From: Thermoplasmata archaeon
Lineage (GTDB): Archaea; Thermoplasmatota; Thermoplasmata; Lutacidiplasmatales; UBA184
DNA length: 64,000 bases
Reading direction: 5' to 3'
Assembly: GCA_021817245.1 (NCBI GenBank)
Contig: JAKAVQ010000008.1
Coordinates: 1 to 64,000 of the forward strand
Within the stretch, counting starts at the first letter, position 1. Each line of letters starts with the position of its first letter. Made by a program: the position numbers and the translations under genes. This document shows, piece by piece, positions 42,558 through 50,992 of this stretch. Under the pieces are notes generated by a model. The model was not told the DNA's origin and did not search any database. It saw only the letters and a program-made list of their open reading frames with translations.

Positions 42558-45178
42558 GGTGCTTCCGGCGGCTCCTCGTCCTCGGCGCGGCGACGCAGTT
42601 CCTTCAACGTCGAAAGTGCCTGCTCCGGCGTGAGACGATCGACGTCGATCGCCCGGAGCGCGGCGCGGAGCGGTCCCTCCCCCCGCGACGGTCCGGCGAG
42701 GAGGACGGCCTGGGTATATCGGGGGGCGCGGCCGCGCGCTTTTCGGTGCTCGGGCAGTGCCACCCCCTTCGCCTCGAGCTCGCGCAGGAGGCGGTCGGCC
42801 TCCGACAGGACGTCCTCGGGGAGCCCGGCGAGGCGCGCGACGTGCACTCCGTAGCTGCGGTCGGTCGCCCCGGGGACGAGGCGGTGGAGGAAGACGACCC
42901 CGTCGGGTCGATCGGCGACCGCGAGATGGGCGTTCTCCGCCGCGGCCAGACCGCGGATCAGCTCGGAGAGCTGGTGGTAGTGGGTCGCGAGTACCGCGCG
43001 CGCTCGGGTCGTGTCGTGCAGGTGGCGGAGGGTCGCCCAGGCGATCGCGAGGCCGTCGAACGTGCTCGTGCCCCTCCCGACCTCGTCGAGAAGAACGAGC
43101 GATCGCTCGTCCGCGGCCCGCAAGATCTCGGCGACCTCCGTCATCTCGACCATGAAGCTCGATTTTCCCCGACCGATCTCGTCCGTGAACCCCATGCGGG
43201 TGAACAGCTGGGTGACGAGCCCGATGCGGGCGAACCGGGCCGGGACCCACGAGCCGGCCTGGGCCAGCACGACCAGCAACCCGATCTGACGCATGTACGT
43301 GGACTTCCCCGACATGTTCGGGCCGGTGAGGACGAGCAGGCGACGCCGCTCCGGGTCGAGGTCGATATCGTTCGGAACGAACCCTTCTCCCAGCAACCGG
43401 TCGAGGACCGGATGGCGTCCGTCCCGGACGACGATCGCTCCGTCGTCCTCCACGTTGGGGCGGACGTAGCCGCGCCGCTGGGCGAGGTGGGCGAACGTCG
43501 CGAGGGCGTCGAGCTCACCGACCGCACGCGCGAGGCGTTGGATCTCGGCGACATGTCGGTCGACCTCGGTGAGCAGCTCCTCCCAGTGGGCCGCCTCCTC
43601 GCGTCGGGCGCCCTCCTGGGCCCCGAGCACCCGTCGCTCGATCTCCTCCAGCCGGTCGGAGGTGAACCGTTCGGCCTGCGCGACGGTCTGGCGCCGGCGG
43701 AAGTGGGACGGCACGCGCGCGAGGTGGGGTTTCGTGACCTCGAAATAGTAGCCGAAGACCTGGTTGTAGCCCACCTTCAGCGTCCGGATGCCGCTCCCCT
43801 CCTGCTCGGCGCGCTCGAGCTCCGCGAGCTCCGAGAGCGCGCCCCGCTCTTCGGTCCGCCATCGGTCGACCTCGGGGGCGTGGCCCTCGCGGAAGAGCCC
43901 TCCTGCTTCCTCCGTCGGCGGAAGCGGCTCGGCGAGCGCCTCCTCGAGCCGGGCGAGAAGTTCGGAGGGCGGATCGAGCGCGGGTTCGAGCAGGAGCCGA
44001 CGGTCGGCCGAAGTCTCCTCGGCGAGGAAGGCGCGCAGGCGACCCGCGATCCGCAGTCCGTCTCGCAGCACTCCGAGCTCGGGCGGGCGGGCCCGCCGAC
44101 CGGCGATGCGGGAGGCGATCCGTCCGAGATCGGCGAACCCCCGGAGCCGATGCCGCAACGCCTCAAGCCCGGCGCCCCGGTCGAGCAGCGCCGCGACCGA
44201 GTGCTGACGCTCACGGATCGAACGCACGTCGGCGAGGGGATTCGCGAGCCAGAAGGCGAGGGTCCGACGCCCCGGTGCCGTGACGGTCTCGTCCCAGACA
44301 CCGAAGAGGGTCGTGCCGCCCGGGTCGTCCGGATTCATCGGCCGGGTGATCTCGAGGTGGCGCAGGGTCCGCCCGTCGAGCACGAGTCGCCGGCGGCCCT
44401 CCGACCGTTCCACCAGCGCGAGGTGCGGCAGGAGCCGGGGTTGGGTCACGCGCAGGTAGGCGGCCAGCCGGCGGTCGACGTCGGCGCTCCCCGCCTCCGC
44501 GCCGAGCGCATGGGCGAGGGACTCCGGGAGCTCCCCGGCCGCGAGCGGAGCCGGGGCCGCTTCGATGCGGGCCGTCGGGAACTCCCGGCCGAGGGCGGCG
44601 ACCAGCGCTCGCGCCCCCTCGGCCGAGGGGGCGGCGTAGAGGATCTCCCGGGGAGCGAAGGGGGCGATCGCGGAGACGACTCCTTCCGGGCCGGTCCCCT
44701 CCGCGGCCCCATGGAGCCACTCGCCCGTGGTGATGTCGACGGCCGCCCATGCCCCGGTCCCGCCCGGCCGCTCCTCCACGCCCGCAAGGAAGCTGTGCTC
44801 GGGACCTCCGAGAAGCCGTTCCTCGAGGACCGTGCCCGGCGTGACGACCCGCGTCACCTCCCGGCGGACGAGCCCCTTCGCGAACCGGGCGTCCTCGACC
44901 TGGTCGCAGAGCGCGACCTTGTACCCCTTCCGTACGAGACGGCCGAGATAGGTCTCGACCGCGTGGTGCGGCACGCCGGCCATCGGCATCCGCTCGCCCG
45001 ACCGGTCCGCGGAGCGCGCCGTCAGCACGACGTCGAGCTCCCGGGAGAGGAGACGGGCGTCGTCCCCGAACGTCTCGAAGAAGTCGCCGACCCGGAACAG
45101 CACGAGGTGACCCGGATATCGCGCCTTGACGCCCTCGTACTGTTCGAGCAGCGGGGTGAGGGGAGCGGTCTCGGCCAT
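42554..45178 (-). CDS. mutS: DNA mismatch repair protein MutS
   Basis: An 874-residue MutS1-type protein. The mismatch-reading Phe-x-Glu is in LFRVGDFFETFGDDARLL near residue 35. Connector, lever and clamp domains follow. The ATPase has Walker A TGPNMSGKSTYMRQIG near residue 620, Walker B SLVLLDEVGRGTSTFDGLAI and the His in ATHYHQL. The N-terminal mismatch domain and the C-terminal dimerisation helices are present. It heads the mutS-mutL-nuclease operon. TAATATAG at 45206-45213 is about 30 nt before the ATG. Confidence 0.95.
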   Translation of the reverse strand: MAETAPLTPLLEQYEGVKARYPGHLVLFRVGDFFETFGDDARLLSRELDVVLTARSADRSGERMPMAGVPHHAVETYLGRLVRKGYKVALCDQVEDARFAKGLVRREVTRVVTPGTVLEERLLGGPEHSFLAGVEERPGGTGAWAAVDITTGEWLHGAAEGTGPEGVVSAIAPFAPREILYAAPSAEGARALVAALGREFPTARIEAAPAPLAAGELPESLAHALGAEAGSADVDRRLAAYLRVTQPRLLPHLALVERSEGRRRLVLDGRTLRHLEITRPMNPDDPGGTTLFGVWDETVTAPGRRTLAFWLANPLADVRSIRERQHSVAALLDRGAGLEALRHRLRGFADLGRIASRIAGRRARPPELGVLRDGLRIAGRLRAFLAEETSADRRLLLEPALDPPSELLARLEEALAEPLPPTEEAGGLFREGHAPEVDRWRTEERGALSELAELERAEQEGSGIRTLKVGYNQVFGYYFEVTKPHLARVPSHFRRRQTVAQAERFTSDRLEEIERRVLGAQEGARREEAAHWEELLTEVDRHVAEIQRLARAVGELDALATFAHLAQRRGYVRPNVEDDGAIVVRDGRHPVLDRLLGEGFVPNDIDLDPERRRLLVLTGPNMSGKSTYMRQIGLLVVLAQAGSWVPARFARIGLVTQLFTRMGFTDEIGRGKSSFMVEMTEVAEILRAADERSLVLLDEVGRGTSTFDGLAIAWATLRHLHDTTRARAVLATHYHQLSELIRGLAAAENAHLAVADRPDGVVFLHRLVPGATDRSYGVHVARLAGLPEDVLSEADRLLRELEAKGVALPEHRKARGRAPRYTQAVLLAGPSRGEGPLRAALRAIDVDRLTPEQALSTLKELRRRAEDEEPPEAP

Positions 45179-45205
45179 GCGCCGGCCCGGCGACCGGGGC
45201 CCGCC

Positions 45206-45213
45206 CTATATTA
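45206..45213 (-). promoter_or_regulatory. mutS promoter TATA box
   Basis: TAATATAG on the minus strand within a CCCTA-TAT-TAGGG palindrome, 27-30 nt upstream of the mutS start, predicting a leaderless mRNA. Confidence 0.6.
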
Positions 45214-45241
45214 GGGCAGGGGGAGGGAGCGGAACGGCGAA

Positions 45242-45325
45242 CGCTGAGGGGGAGATTCGAACTCCCGCGGCGAGATCGCCACCAGCTTTCAAGGCTGGCG
45301 CCTTACCGGGCTAGGCTACCTCAGC
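45242..45325 (-). tRNA. tRNA-Ser(TGA)
   Basis: A class II tRNA of 84 nt. Acceptor GCTGAGG/CCTCAGC with discriminator G, anticodon arm CCAGC-CTTGAAA-GCTGG (anticodon TGA), long variable arm TGGCGATCTCGCCGC, T-arm GGGAG-TTCGAAT-CTCCC. It has no intron and no encoded CCA. A TATA-like GGTTTATT at 45352-45359 lies about 27 nt upstream of the 5' end. Confidence 0.93.
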
Positions 45326-45389
45326 GCGGAGTCCGGAGCGGGACCGGGCCGAATAAACCCTCCCCCGGAGGGACCCCCGGGCGGACGGA

Positions 45390-45492
45390 TGCAGGTGCCG
45401 GGAGATCCGCGGCCGGATCGGCGCGGTCCGGTCGATTCGAACCCGGGTGGTCAGCTTGGAGGGCTGACATCCTACCACTAGATTACACCTGC
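45390..45492 (-). tRNA. tRNA-Gly(TCC) with a T-loop intron
   Basis: Exon 1 (45436-45492) has acceptor GCAGGTG, a D-arm ATCT/GGAT, anticodon arm TCAGC-CCTCCAA-GCTGA (anticodon TCC), and T-stem CCGGG followed by TTCGAA. The matching T-stem CCCGG and acceptor CACCTGC plus discriminator A lie 32 nt further on (45390-45403). Removing the insertion gives a 71-nt cloverleaf with T-loop TTCGAAT. No CCA is encoded. A promoter-like GAGATAAC sits near 45529-45536, within the end of cgi121. A contiguous reading would leave the T-stem and acceptor unpaired, so the intron is needed. Confidence 0.88.
45404..45435 (-). other. T-loop intron of tRNA-Gly (bulge-helix-bulge)
   Basis: A 32-nt intron between tRNA positions 59 and 60, the same site as in tRNA-Lys. 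The outer helix is CCGGG/CCCGG, the 4-bp core is TTCG/CGGA, the bulges are AAT and TCT, and the inner helix is CGACCGG/CCGGCCG with one mismatch. Cutting after the second bulge base rebuilds TTCGAAT. Confidence 0.85.
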
Positions 45493-45532
45493 ACGTTCGT
45501 CCGAGGGCCGCGGCGGCGACCGTGCGCGGGGG

Positions 45533-46096
45533 TTATCTCTTTTCCGCCGGGCCGCGGGCCCCGGACGACGAAAGGTCGACCAGCGCGACCCGCTCGAGCA
45601 CCAGCGCCTCCCACATCCCCGACGGCACCGCCGCGCGCTCGGTCTCGGAGATCCCGAGGCGATCGAGGATCGCTCCGTCCACATCCAAGGGATAGGCGGT
45701 CGGGTCCACGACCAGTCCGAACCGGACCGCGACCTCCGCCGGCTCGAGCGGGCGCTCCACGACCACGACGCACCGCTCGGTCGCGTCCGAGACCCCGACC
45801 TTTTCGAGCGCGCGGGGCAGCTGATCGTCCCCGGCCACGTAGAGAGCGAACTCCGCTCCCCGGTCCCGGAGACGGCTCTCTCCCCGCCCTCGCGACCGGC
45901 CCAGGTGGGCCCAGGCCGACAGGAGGTGGCGTTCCCCCGCGATCGCCCGGGCGTCGAACAGGGCGACCAGCGAGGTCCCTTCCCGACCGGCGGCCCGGAG
46001 GCGGGAGATCAGCTCCGCGGTCGAGGGGTCGCCGGGTCCCTTCCGGCGGGCCCCGACGGCGCGCAGGGGGCGCTCTTCGGACGGGGGAAGGGGCAT
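45533..46096 (-). CDS. cgi121: KEOPS complex subunit Cgi121
   Basis: A 187-residue protein matching Cgi121, the KEOPS subunit that binds the tRNA 3' end during t6A synthesis. Family segments are ALFDARAIAGERHLLSAWAH, RGAEFALYVAGDDQLPRALE, EKVGVSDATERCVVVVERPL, and the C-terminal LVLERVALVDL. An N-terminal Arg/Pro-rich stretch of about 25 residues is extra. The Kae1, Bud32 and Pcc1 genes are not in the window. It lies next to two tRNA genes and 10 nt after the metallo-beta-lactamase gene, which probably heads its transcript. Confidence 0.82.
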   Translation of the reverse strand: MPLPPSEERPLRAVGARRKGPGDPSTAELISRLRAAGREGTSLVALFDARAIAGERHLLSAWAHLGRSRGRGESRLRDRGAEFALYVAGDDQLPRALEKVGVSDATERCVVVVERPLEPAEVAVRFGLVVDPTAYPLDVDGAILDRLGISETERAAVPSGMWEALVLERVALVDLSSSGARGPAEKR

Positions 46097-46106
46097 ACGG
46101 GCGCGG

Positions 46107-46718
46107 TCACTCCGCGAGGAAGCGGAGGAACTCCTCCTTCGTCCGGGGGCTCAGGGTGTAGTTCTCCGCGCGCTCCCGTCCCAGCGTCGAGGTCGGCGTA
46201 GCGCCGTAGTCGTGACCCGGCAAGACCACGAGGGCGTCGTCGAGGACGCGCAGTCGGCGGTGGAGCGACTCGTACATCTCGGCCGGGTCGCCGCCCGGCA
46301 GGTCGGTGCGACCGCACTCCCCCACGAAGAGCGTGTCGCCGGTCGCGACGTGACCCTCGAAGAGGTAGAGCACGCTGTCCTTCGTGTGGCCGGGCGTGTG
46401 GAGGACCCGAACCTTCAACCGGCCCGCGTCGACCGCGTCACCGTCGTCGACCGAGAGATCCTGGTCGAGCGGGGCGACGCGGTGGGCCACGACCTTCGCG
46501 CCGGTCCGCTCGCGGACCTCCCGGTTCCCGGCCACGTGGTCGGGATGGCTGTGCGTGTTCAGGATGTAGCGGACCTTCACCCGACGGCGATCGACCGCCT
46601 CGAGCACTGGGTCGATCCCGTACGAGGGATCGATCACGACGCCCTCGCCCCCTTCTTCGTTCGCGACCAGGTAGGTGAAGTTGAGGTACGGGCCGACCCG
46701 AAACTGATCGAGGAGCAT
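46107..46718 (-). CDS. Metallo-beta-lactamase fold hydrolase (glyoxalase II-like)
   Basis: A 203-residue MBL-fold protein. The metal site is NTHSHPDHVAGN (HxHxDH) with later ligands in LHTPGHTKDSVLY, GDTLFVGECGRTDLPGG and LPGHDYG. The pattern suits the hydroxyacylglutathione hydrolase / persulfide dioxygenase group, but substrate is open. The ATG at 46718 is about 22 nt after TCATATAC (46740-46747), so probably leaderless. It is followed after 10 nt by cgi121. Confidence 0.85.
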   Translation of the reverse strand: MLLDQFRVGPYLNFTYLVANEEGGEGVVIDPSYGIDPVLEAVDRRRVKVRYILNTHSHPDHVAGNREVRERTGAKVVAHRVAPLDQDLSVDDGDAVDAGRLKVRVLHTPGHTKDSVLYLFEGHVATGDTLFVGECGRTDLPGGDPAEMYESLHRRLRVLDDALVVLPGHDYGATPTSTLGRERAENYTLSPRTKEEFLRFLAE

Positions 46719-46758
46719 CCCCGTGCCGAGCGGGGGTCCGTATATGACCCCGGGGGGC

Positions 46759-47673
46759 CTAGTACGAGTCGGCCTCGGCCCCGGTGACCCGGCGGCCCGA
46801 GACCGCATCCAGCACGACGCGACCGTCGGATCCTTCGGCGTACCAGTACGGTACGTACAGGAGGACCAGCGGGCCGAGACGCACGTCGTCGACCGTGGGT
46901 GCGATCCGTCGGGCCTCGATGACGAGCGCGCCCCCGTGCTGCTCCGTGTGGTCGACGTGGACCGTATGGTGATGCCGCACCGCCTCGCGCGCGATCGTTG
47001 CCGCGTCGGCGGCCGGCAGCTGGGGGGCGAAGCGGGGGTACGGCACGTCATCATCGGCGACGAGCTCCCGCTCGAGATCGTCCCAGACCTCGGCGCGGCG
47101 GGAGAGGGCATTGACCGCCACCAGCTGCCGCACCACCCGGCCGGCCTCCCCGTGCGGTGACGGCGGCCGGACGTGGTACGCGGCGACGTAGAATGGGACC
47201 AGCCGGAGCACAAACCGGGACGCGCCGACGCCCGAGATCGCCTCGGCCTCTTCCGGACCGATCCGCGCCCGGACGGTGCGTTCGGAGTCCGTCGAGAGCG
47301 ACCAGGGGGGCTCGAGCTCGCCCGATCCCTCCGCGCCCAAAGGCTCTCCTCCGGCCTCGGAACCGCCGAAAAGCAGGAGCTCCCCGAGCGCCGGACCGAG
47401 GGTCGAGGGACCGAGAACCTCGATCGCGCGATCCGCGGCGAGCGCGCGTACGACCGTCCCGGGGTCGTCGTCGTAGACGATCGTCCGGTGGATCGCATCG
47501 GCCGGGAACCAGCCCTCCACTTCGGTCGGGGACCGGGAGCTCGCGAGCACCACCACGGCGCGATGATCGCGGGCCCGCAGCGCGAAGAGCGCCGCCGGTC
47601 GCGCCTCAGTCCGGTAGCCCGCGGCTTCGAGGAGCCGGGCGAGGAGCGAGGAGGCCGCGCGCGATCGGGGCAT
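46759..47673 (-). CDS. Protein of unknown function, 304 residues
   Basis: Start chosen at ATG 47673 because GAGATATG (about 47697-47704) lies about 28 nt upstream. Residues 1-120 contain SSLLARLLEAAGYRTEARPA and RDHRAVVVLASSRSPTEVEG, which loosely recall a degenerate restriction-endonuclease-like fold. Residues 170-300 include RFVLRLVPFYVAAYHVRPPS, a His-rich stretch VRHHHTVHVDHTEQH, and LGPLVLLYVPYWYAEGSDGR. No signal peptide or membrane segment is evident. It is divergent from the DUF72 gene and upstream of the MBL gene on the same strand. I do not recognise the family. Confidence 0.7.
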   Translation of the reverse strand: MPRSRAASSLLARLLEAAGYRTEARPAALFALRARDHRAVVVLASSRSPTEVEGWFPADAIHRTIVYDDDPGTVVRALAADRAIEVLGPSTLGPALGELLLFGGSEAGGEPLGAEGSGELEPPWSLSTDSERTVRARIGPEEAEAISGVGASRFVLRLVPFYVAAYHVRPPSPHGEAGRVVRQLVAVNALSRRAEVWDDLERELVADDDVPYPRFAPQLPAADAATIAREAVRHHHTVHVDHTEQHGGALVIEARRIAPTVDDVRLGPLVLLYVPYWYAEGSDGRVVLDAVSGRRVTGAEADSY

Positions 47674-47770
47674 GCACGCCTCCGACGGAACGCCCGGCAT
47701 ATCTCGGTTCCGTTCCTGGGGCGGTCCCTCTGACCGAAGACGATTAGCCCGGTCCGGTGTCCCCACCCTC

Positions 47771-48571
47771 GTGGGCCGGTACTGGCTCGGCTGTTCGGGC
47801 TGGGCGTACGACGACTGGGTCGGACCGTTCTACCCCCCGGGAACGCCCCCCGGAGAGTTCCTCTCGCGCTACGCCCGGGTGTTCCGCGCGGTGGAGGTCG
47901 ACTCGAGCTTCTACCGCGCCCCCTCCGCGGGCCTGGTACGCCGCTGGGCGGAGACCACCCCGTCCCCCTTTCGCTTCACGCTCAAAGTACCGCGTGAGGT
48001 CACGCACGTTCCTGAGGCCGGGGACCGCGACGCGGTGCTACGCCGATTCCTCGAGAACCTCGCTCCGCTGCGCGGCGCGGGAAAGCTCGGTGGCCTCCTC
48101 CTTCAGTTCCCGGCCAGCTTCCGGGTCGCCCGACAGGAGCGGCTAAGGGAGCTGCTCGAGGCGGTGCCTCGGGAGTTCCCGCTCGCGGTCGAGCTGCGCC
48201 ACGACTCCTGGTGGACGGGCGAGACCCGCACTCTGCTCGAGGCTCGGGGTGCGGTTCTGGTCTGGTCGGTGGTGCCCGGCGTGCGGCCCCCACCGTGGGT
48301 GACCGGGGAGTTCCTCTACGCACGCTTCGTCGGGGACCGCGCGCTCGACCGGTTCGACCGGGTCCAGCGCGACGGCCGGTCGGACCTCGAGGCGATGCGG
48401 CGGCTGTTCGACGCCGAGGGACGGGCCGCCACGACGGTCTTCGCCTTCTCGAACAACCACTTCATGGGGTTCGGTCCCGGCACGACCGCCGCGCTCGCCG
48501 CGGTGCTCGAAGAACCGGCCCCGGATCTCGGCGCGGCCGCCCGCGTCGCCGGCCAGCGGCGGCTCGACTAG
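47771..48571 (+). CDS. DUF72 family protein
   Basis: A 266-residue TIM-barrel-like DUF72 protein. Hallmarks: GCSGWAYDDWVGPFYPPGTP, RVFRAVEVDSSFYRAPS, RFTLKVPREVTH, GKLGGLLLQFPASF, PLAVELRHDSWW, and VFAFSNNHFMGFGPGTTAAL. The GTG at 47771 is about 28 nt after a CGATTAG promoter-like element. The family is widespread and its enzymatic role is not settled, although conserved acidic residues suggest a nuclease- or sugar-active fold. It is divergent from the unknown gene at 46759. Confidence 0.88.
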   Translation: MGRYWLGCSGWAYDDWVGPFYPPGTPPGEFLSRYARVFRAVEVDSSFYRAPSAGLVRRWAETTPSPFRFTLKVPREVTHVPEAGDRDAVLRRFLENLAPLRGAGKLGGLLLQFPASFRVARQERLRELLEAVPREFPLAVELRHDSWWTGETRTLLEARGAVLVWSVVPGVRPPPWVTGEFLYARFVGDRALDRFDRVQRDGRSDLEAMRRLFDAEGRAATTVFAFSNNHFMGFGPGTTAALAAVLEEPAPDLGAAARVAGQRRLD

Positions 48572-48662
48572 CGCCCGCGGTCGAGAGCCGGGGCACGCCC
48601 AGGGGCGGACCCGACGTAGTAAGGCAAGCCTTATGGCTCGCTCCGGGGTCCAACGCTCGCCG

Positions 48663-50888
48663 ATGAGCGAATCGGTCACCCTGCGGGTCGCCGAGGCGTT
48701 CCAGCAGGACATCGGGCTTGGCACGGCGCGGCTCGACGTGCAGACCCGCCAGCGCCTCAAGGTGGGGCTCGGGGATATCGTCGAGATCCGGGGCCGCAAG
48801 CCGACCCCCGCGATCGTCAGTCGGGCCCAGCCCGACGACGAAGGGAAGGGAACCGTCCGCATCGAGGCCGTCGTGCGTCGGAACGCCGGGGTGAGCATCG
48901 GCGACCGGGTCACGGTGCAACGGGTCGACTGCCCGACGGCGGACGCGATCACGATCGCGCCGATCTATGCGGGCTCCGCGCGCATGGACCTCGGCCCCGG
49001 CCTCGAGAGCTTCGTGGCGAAGGCCCTCGCCCGCCGCCCGTTCGTCCGGGGGGACGTCTTCGTGATCCCGGGAGTGTTCCTGATGGGCGGCTCGCTGCCG
49101 TTCATGGTCGTGACGACCCAGCCGAAGGGGATCGTGCAGGTCGCCCCTTCGACGCTGATCACGATCAAGGAAGAGACGGTCAGCGAGACCGAGGTGGCCG
49201 CTCCGCGCGTCTCCTACGAGGACATCGGCGGGCTCAAGGAGAAGCTCGGCCGGGTCCGGGAGATGATCGAGCTGCCGCTCAAGCACCCGGAACTGTTCGA
49301 CCGGCTCGCCATCACCCCCCCGAAAGGGGTACTCCTGTACGGACCGCCGGGGACCGGAAAGACGTTGATCGCGAAGGCGGTCGCGAACGAGGCCGGCGCC
49401 CACTTCATCGGCATCCAGGGCCCCGAGATCATCTCGAAGTACTACGGAGAGAGCGAGAAGGAGCTTCGCGAGAAGTTCGAGGAGGCGGAGAAGAACGCCC
49501 CGAGCGTGATCTTCATCGACGAGCTCGATTCGATCGCACCCCGACGCGACGAGGTCGTCGGCGAGGTCGAGCGCCGCGTCGTGGCCCAGCTCCTGACGCT
49601 CATGGACGGCCTCTCGGGCCGCGGCAATGTCATCGTCATCGCCGCGACGAACCGCGAGGAGGCGATCGACCCCGCGCTGCGTCGGCCGGGCCGCTTCGAC
49701 CGCGAGATCGAGATCGGCGTCCCGACCCAGGAGGGGCGCCTCGAGATCCTTCAGATCCACACGCGCGGGATGCCGATCGAGGGGAGCGACCGGGACCGGG
49801 AGCGGGTTCTGCGGGAACTGGCCGCCCAGAGCCATGGGTTTGTCGGCGCCGACCTCTCGTCCCTCGCCCGGGAGGCGGCGATGCGGGCCCTTCGCCGCTA
49901 CCTTCCCGAGATCGACTTCGACCAGCCGATCCCGCTCTCCCTGCTCGAACGGATGAAGGTCACGGAGACCGACTTCCGTGAGGCGCTGAAGCAGATCGAG
50001 CCGTCGAGCCTCCGGGACGTGGCGGTCGAGGTCCCGACAACCCATTGGGACGAGGTGGGCGGCGTCGAACGGGTCCGGCGCATCCTCGAGGAGTCGGTCG
50101 AGCTTCCGTTCAAGAACCCGGAGCTCTACCGCCGGTTCGGCATCGAACCCCCGCGGGGAATCCTGCTCTACGGGCCGCCGGGGGTCGGCAAGACGCTCCT
50201 CGCGAAGGCCGCGGCGACCGAGAGTCAGGCGAACTTCATCTCGGTGAAGGGTCCCGAGGTGATGAGCAAGTGGGTCGGGGAAAGCGAGAAGGCCGTCCGG
50301 ATGATCTTCAAGAAGGCCCGGCAGGCCTCCCCGTCGATCGTCTTCATCGACGAGATCGACTCGATCGCGCCCCGCCGAGGCCTTCAGACCTCGAGCGGCG
50401 TCACCGAGCGGATCGTCAACCAGCTCCTGACCTCGATCGACGGGCTCGAGAGCCTCGAACGGGTCCTCGTGATCGCCGCCACCAACCGCCCCGACATCGT
50501 GGACGAGGCGCTGCTCCGGACCGGTCGGTTCGACCGCCTCCTGTACGTCGAGCCGCCGAACGTCGCCGGTCGGCTCGAGATCCTCAAGGTCCACTCGAAG
50601 CGCATGCCGCTCGCGGACGACGTCGACCTCGACAACCTCGCGGTGCGCACCGAGGGCTATGTCGGGAGCGACATCGCCGCGCTCTGCCGCGAGGCGGGCC
50701 TCACGGCGATCCGCGACAACGCCCGGGCGGCGAAGGTGACCCGAGCGCACTTTGACGCGGCGCTCAAGCAGGTCCGGGCCTCGTGCGAGCCGGAAAGCCT
50801 TCGCTTCTACGAGGAGTTCGAGAAGCGGCTCGTGCGGGAGCGGACGTCGCGCCGTCGCGAGGAGCCGGTCGAGGCCATCTACCGGTAA
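48663..50888 (+). CDS. cdc48: Cdc48/VCP-type AAA ATPase
   Basis: A double-AAA unfoldase of 741 residues from the ATG at 48663. An upstream ATG at 48633 would add 10 residues, but it lies within or beside the probable TATA box GCCTTATG. The N-domain covers about residues 1-180. D1 has [20 protein letters not shown] and [17 protein letters not shown]2 has [20 protein letters not shown] and [15 protein letters not shown], each with arginine-finger segments [11 protein letters not shown] and [11 protein letters not shown]. It extracts and unfolds proteins, probably for the proteasome whose beta subunit is also in this window. The C-terminus is Arg-rich ([17 protein letters not shown]). Confidence 0.95.
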   Translation: MSESVTLRVAEAFQQDIGLGTARLDVQTRQRLKVGLGDIVEIRGRKPTPAIVSRAQPDDEGKGTVRIEAVVRRNAGVSIGDRVTVQRVDCPTADAITIAPIYAGSARMDLGPGLESFVAKALARRPFVRGDVFVIPGVFLMGGSLPFMVVTTQPKGIVQVAPSTLITIKEETVSETEVAAPRVSYEDIGGLKEKLGRVREMIELPLKHPELFDRLAITPPKGVLLYGPPGTGKTLIAKAVANEAGAHFIGIQGPEIISKYYGESEKELREKFEEAEKNAPSVIFIDELDSIAPRRDEVVGEVERRVVAQLLTLMDGLSGRGNVIVIAATNREEAIDPALRRPGRFDREIEIGVPTQEGRLEILQIHTRGMPIEGSDRDRERVLRELAAQSHGFVGADLSSLAREAAMRALRRYLPEIDFDQPIPLSLLERMKVTETDFREALKQIEPSSLRDVAVEVPTTHWDEVGGVERVRRILEESVELPFKNPELYRRFGIEPPRGILLYGPPGVGKTLLAKAAATESQANFISVKGPEVMSKWVGESEKAVRMIFKKARQASPSIVFIDEIDSIAPRRGLQTSSGVTERIVNQLLTSIDGLESLERVLVIAATNRPDIVDEALLRTGRFDRLLYVEPPNVAGRLEILKVHSKRMPLADDVDLDNLAVRTEGYVGSDIAALCREAGLTAIRDNARAAKVTRAHFDAALKQVRASCEPESLRFYEEFEKRLVRERTSRRREEPVEAIYR

Positions 50889-50992
50889 GAACGGGAGCGA
50901 CGCGGTGGGTCGCCGCGCCCGTGAAGCAAGCTATAAGTAGTGAGGCAAGGTTCGGCGCGCCGCCCCCCGATAGGGGGACACCGTAAGGAGAA

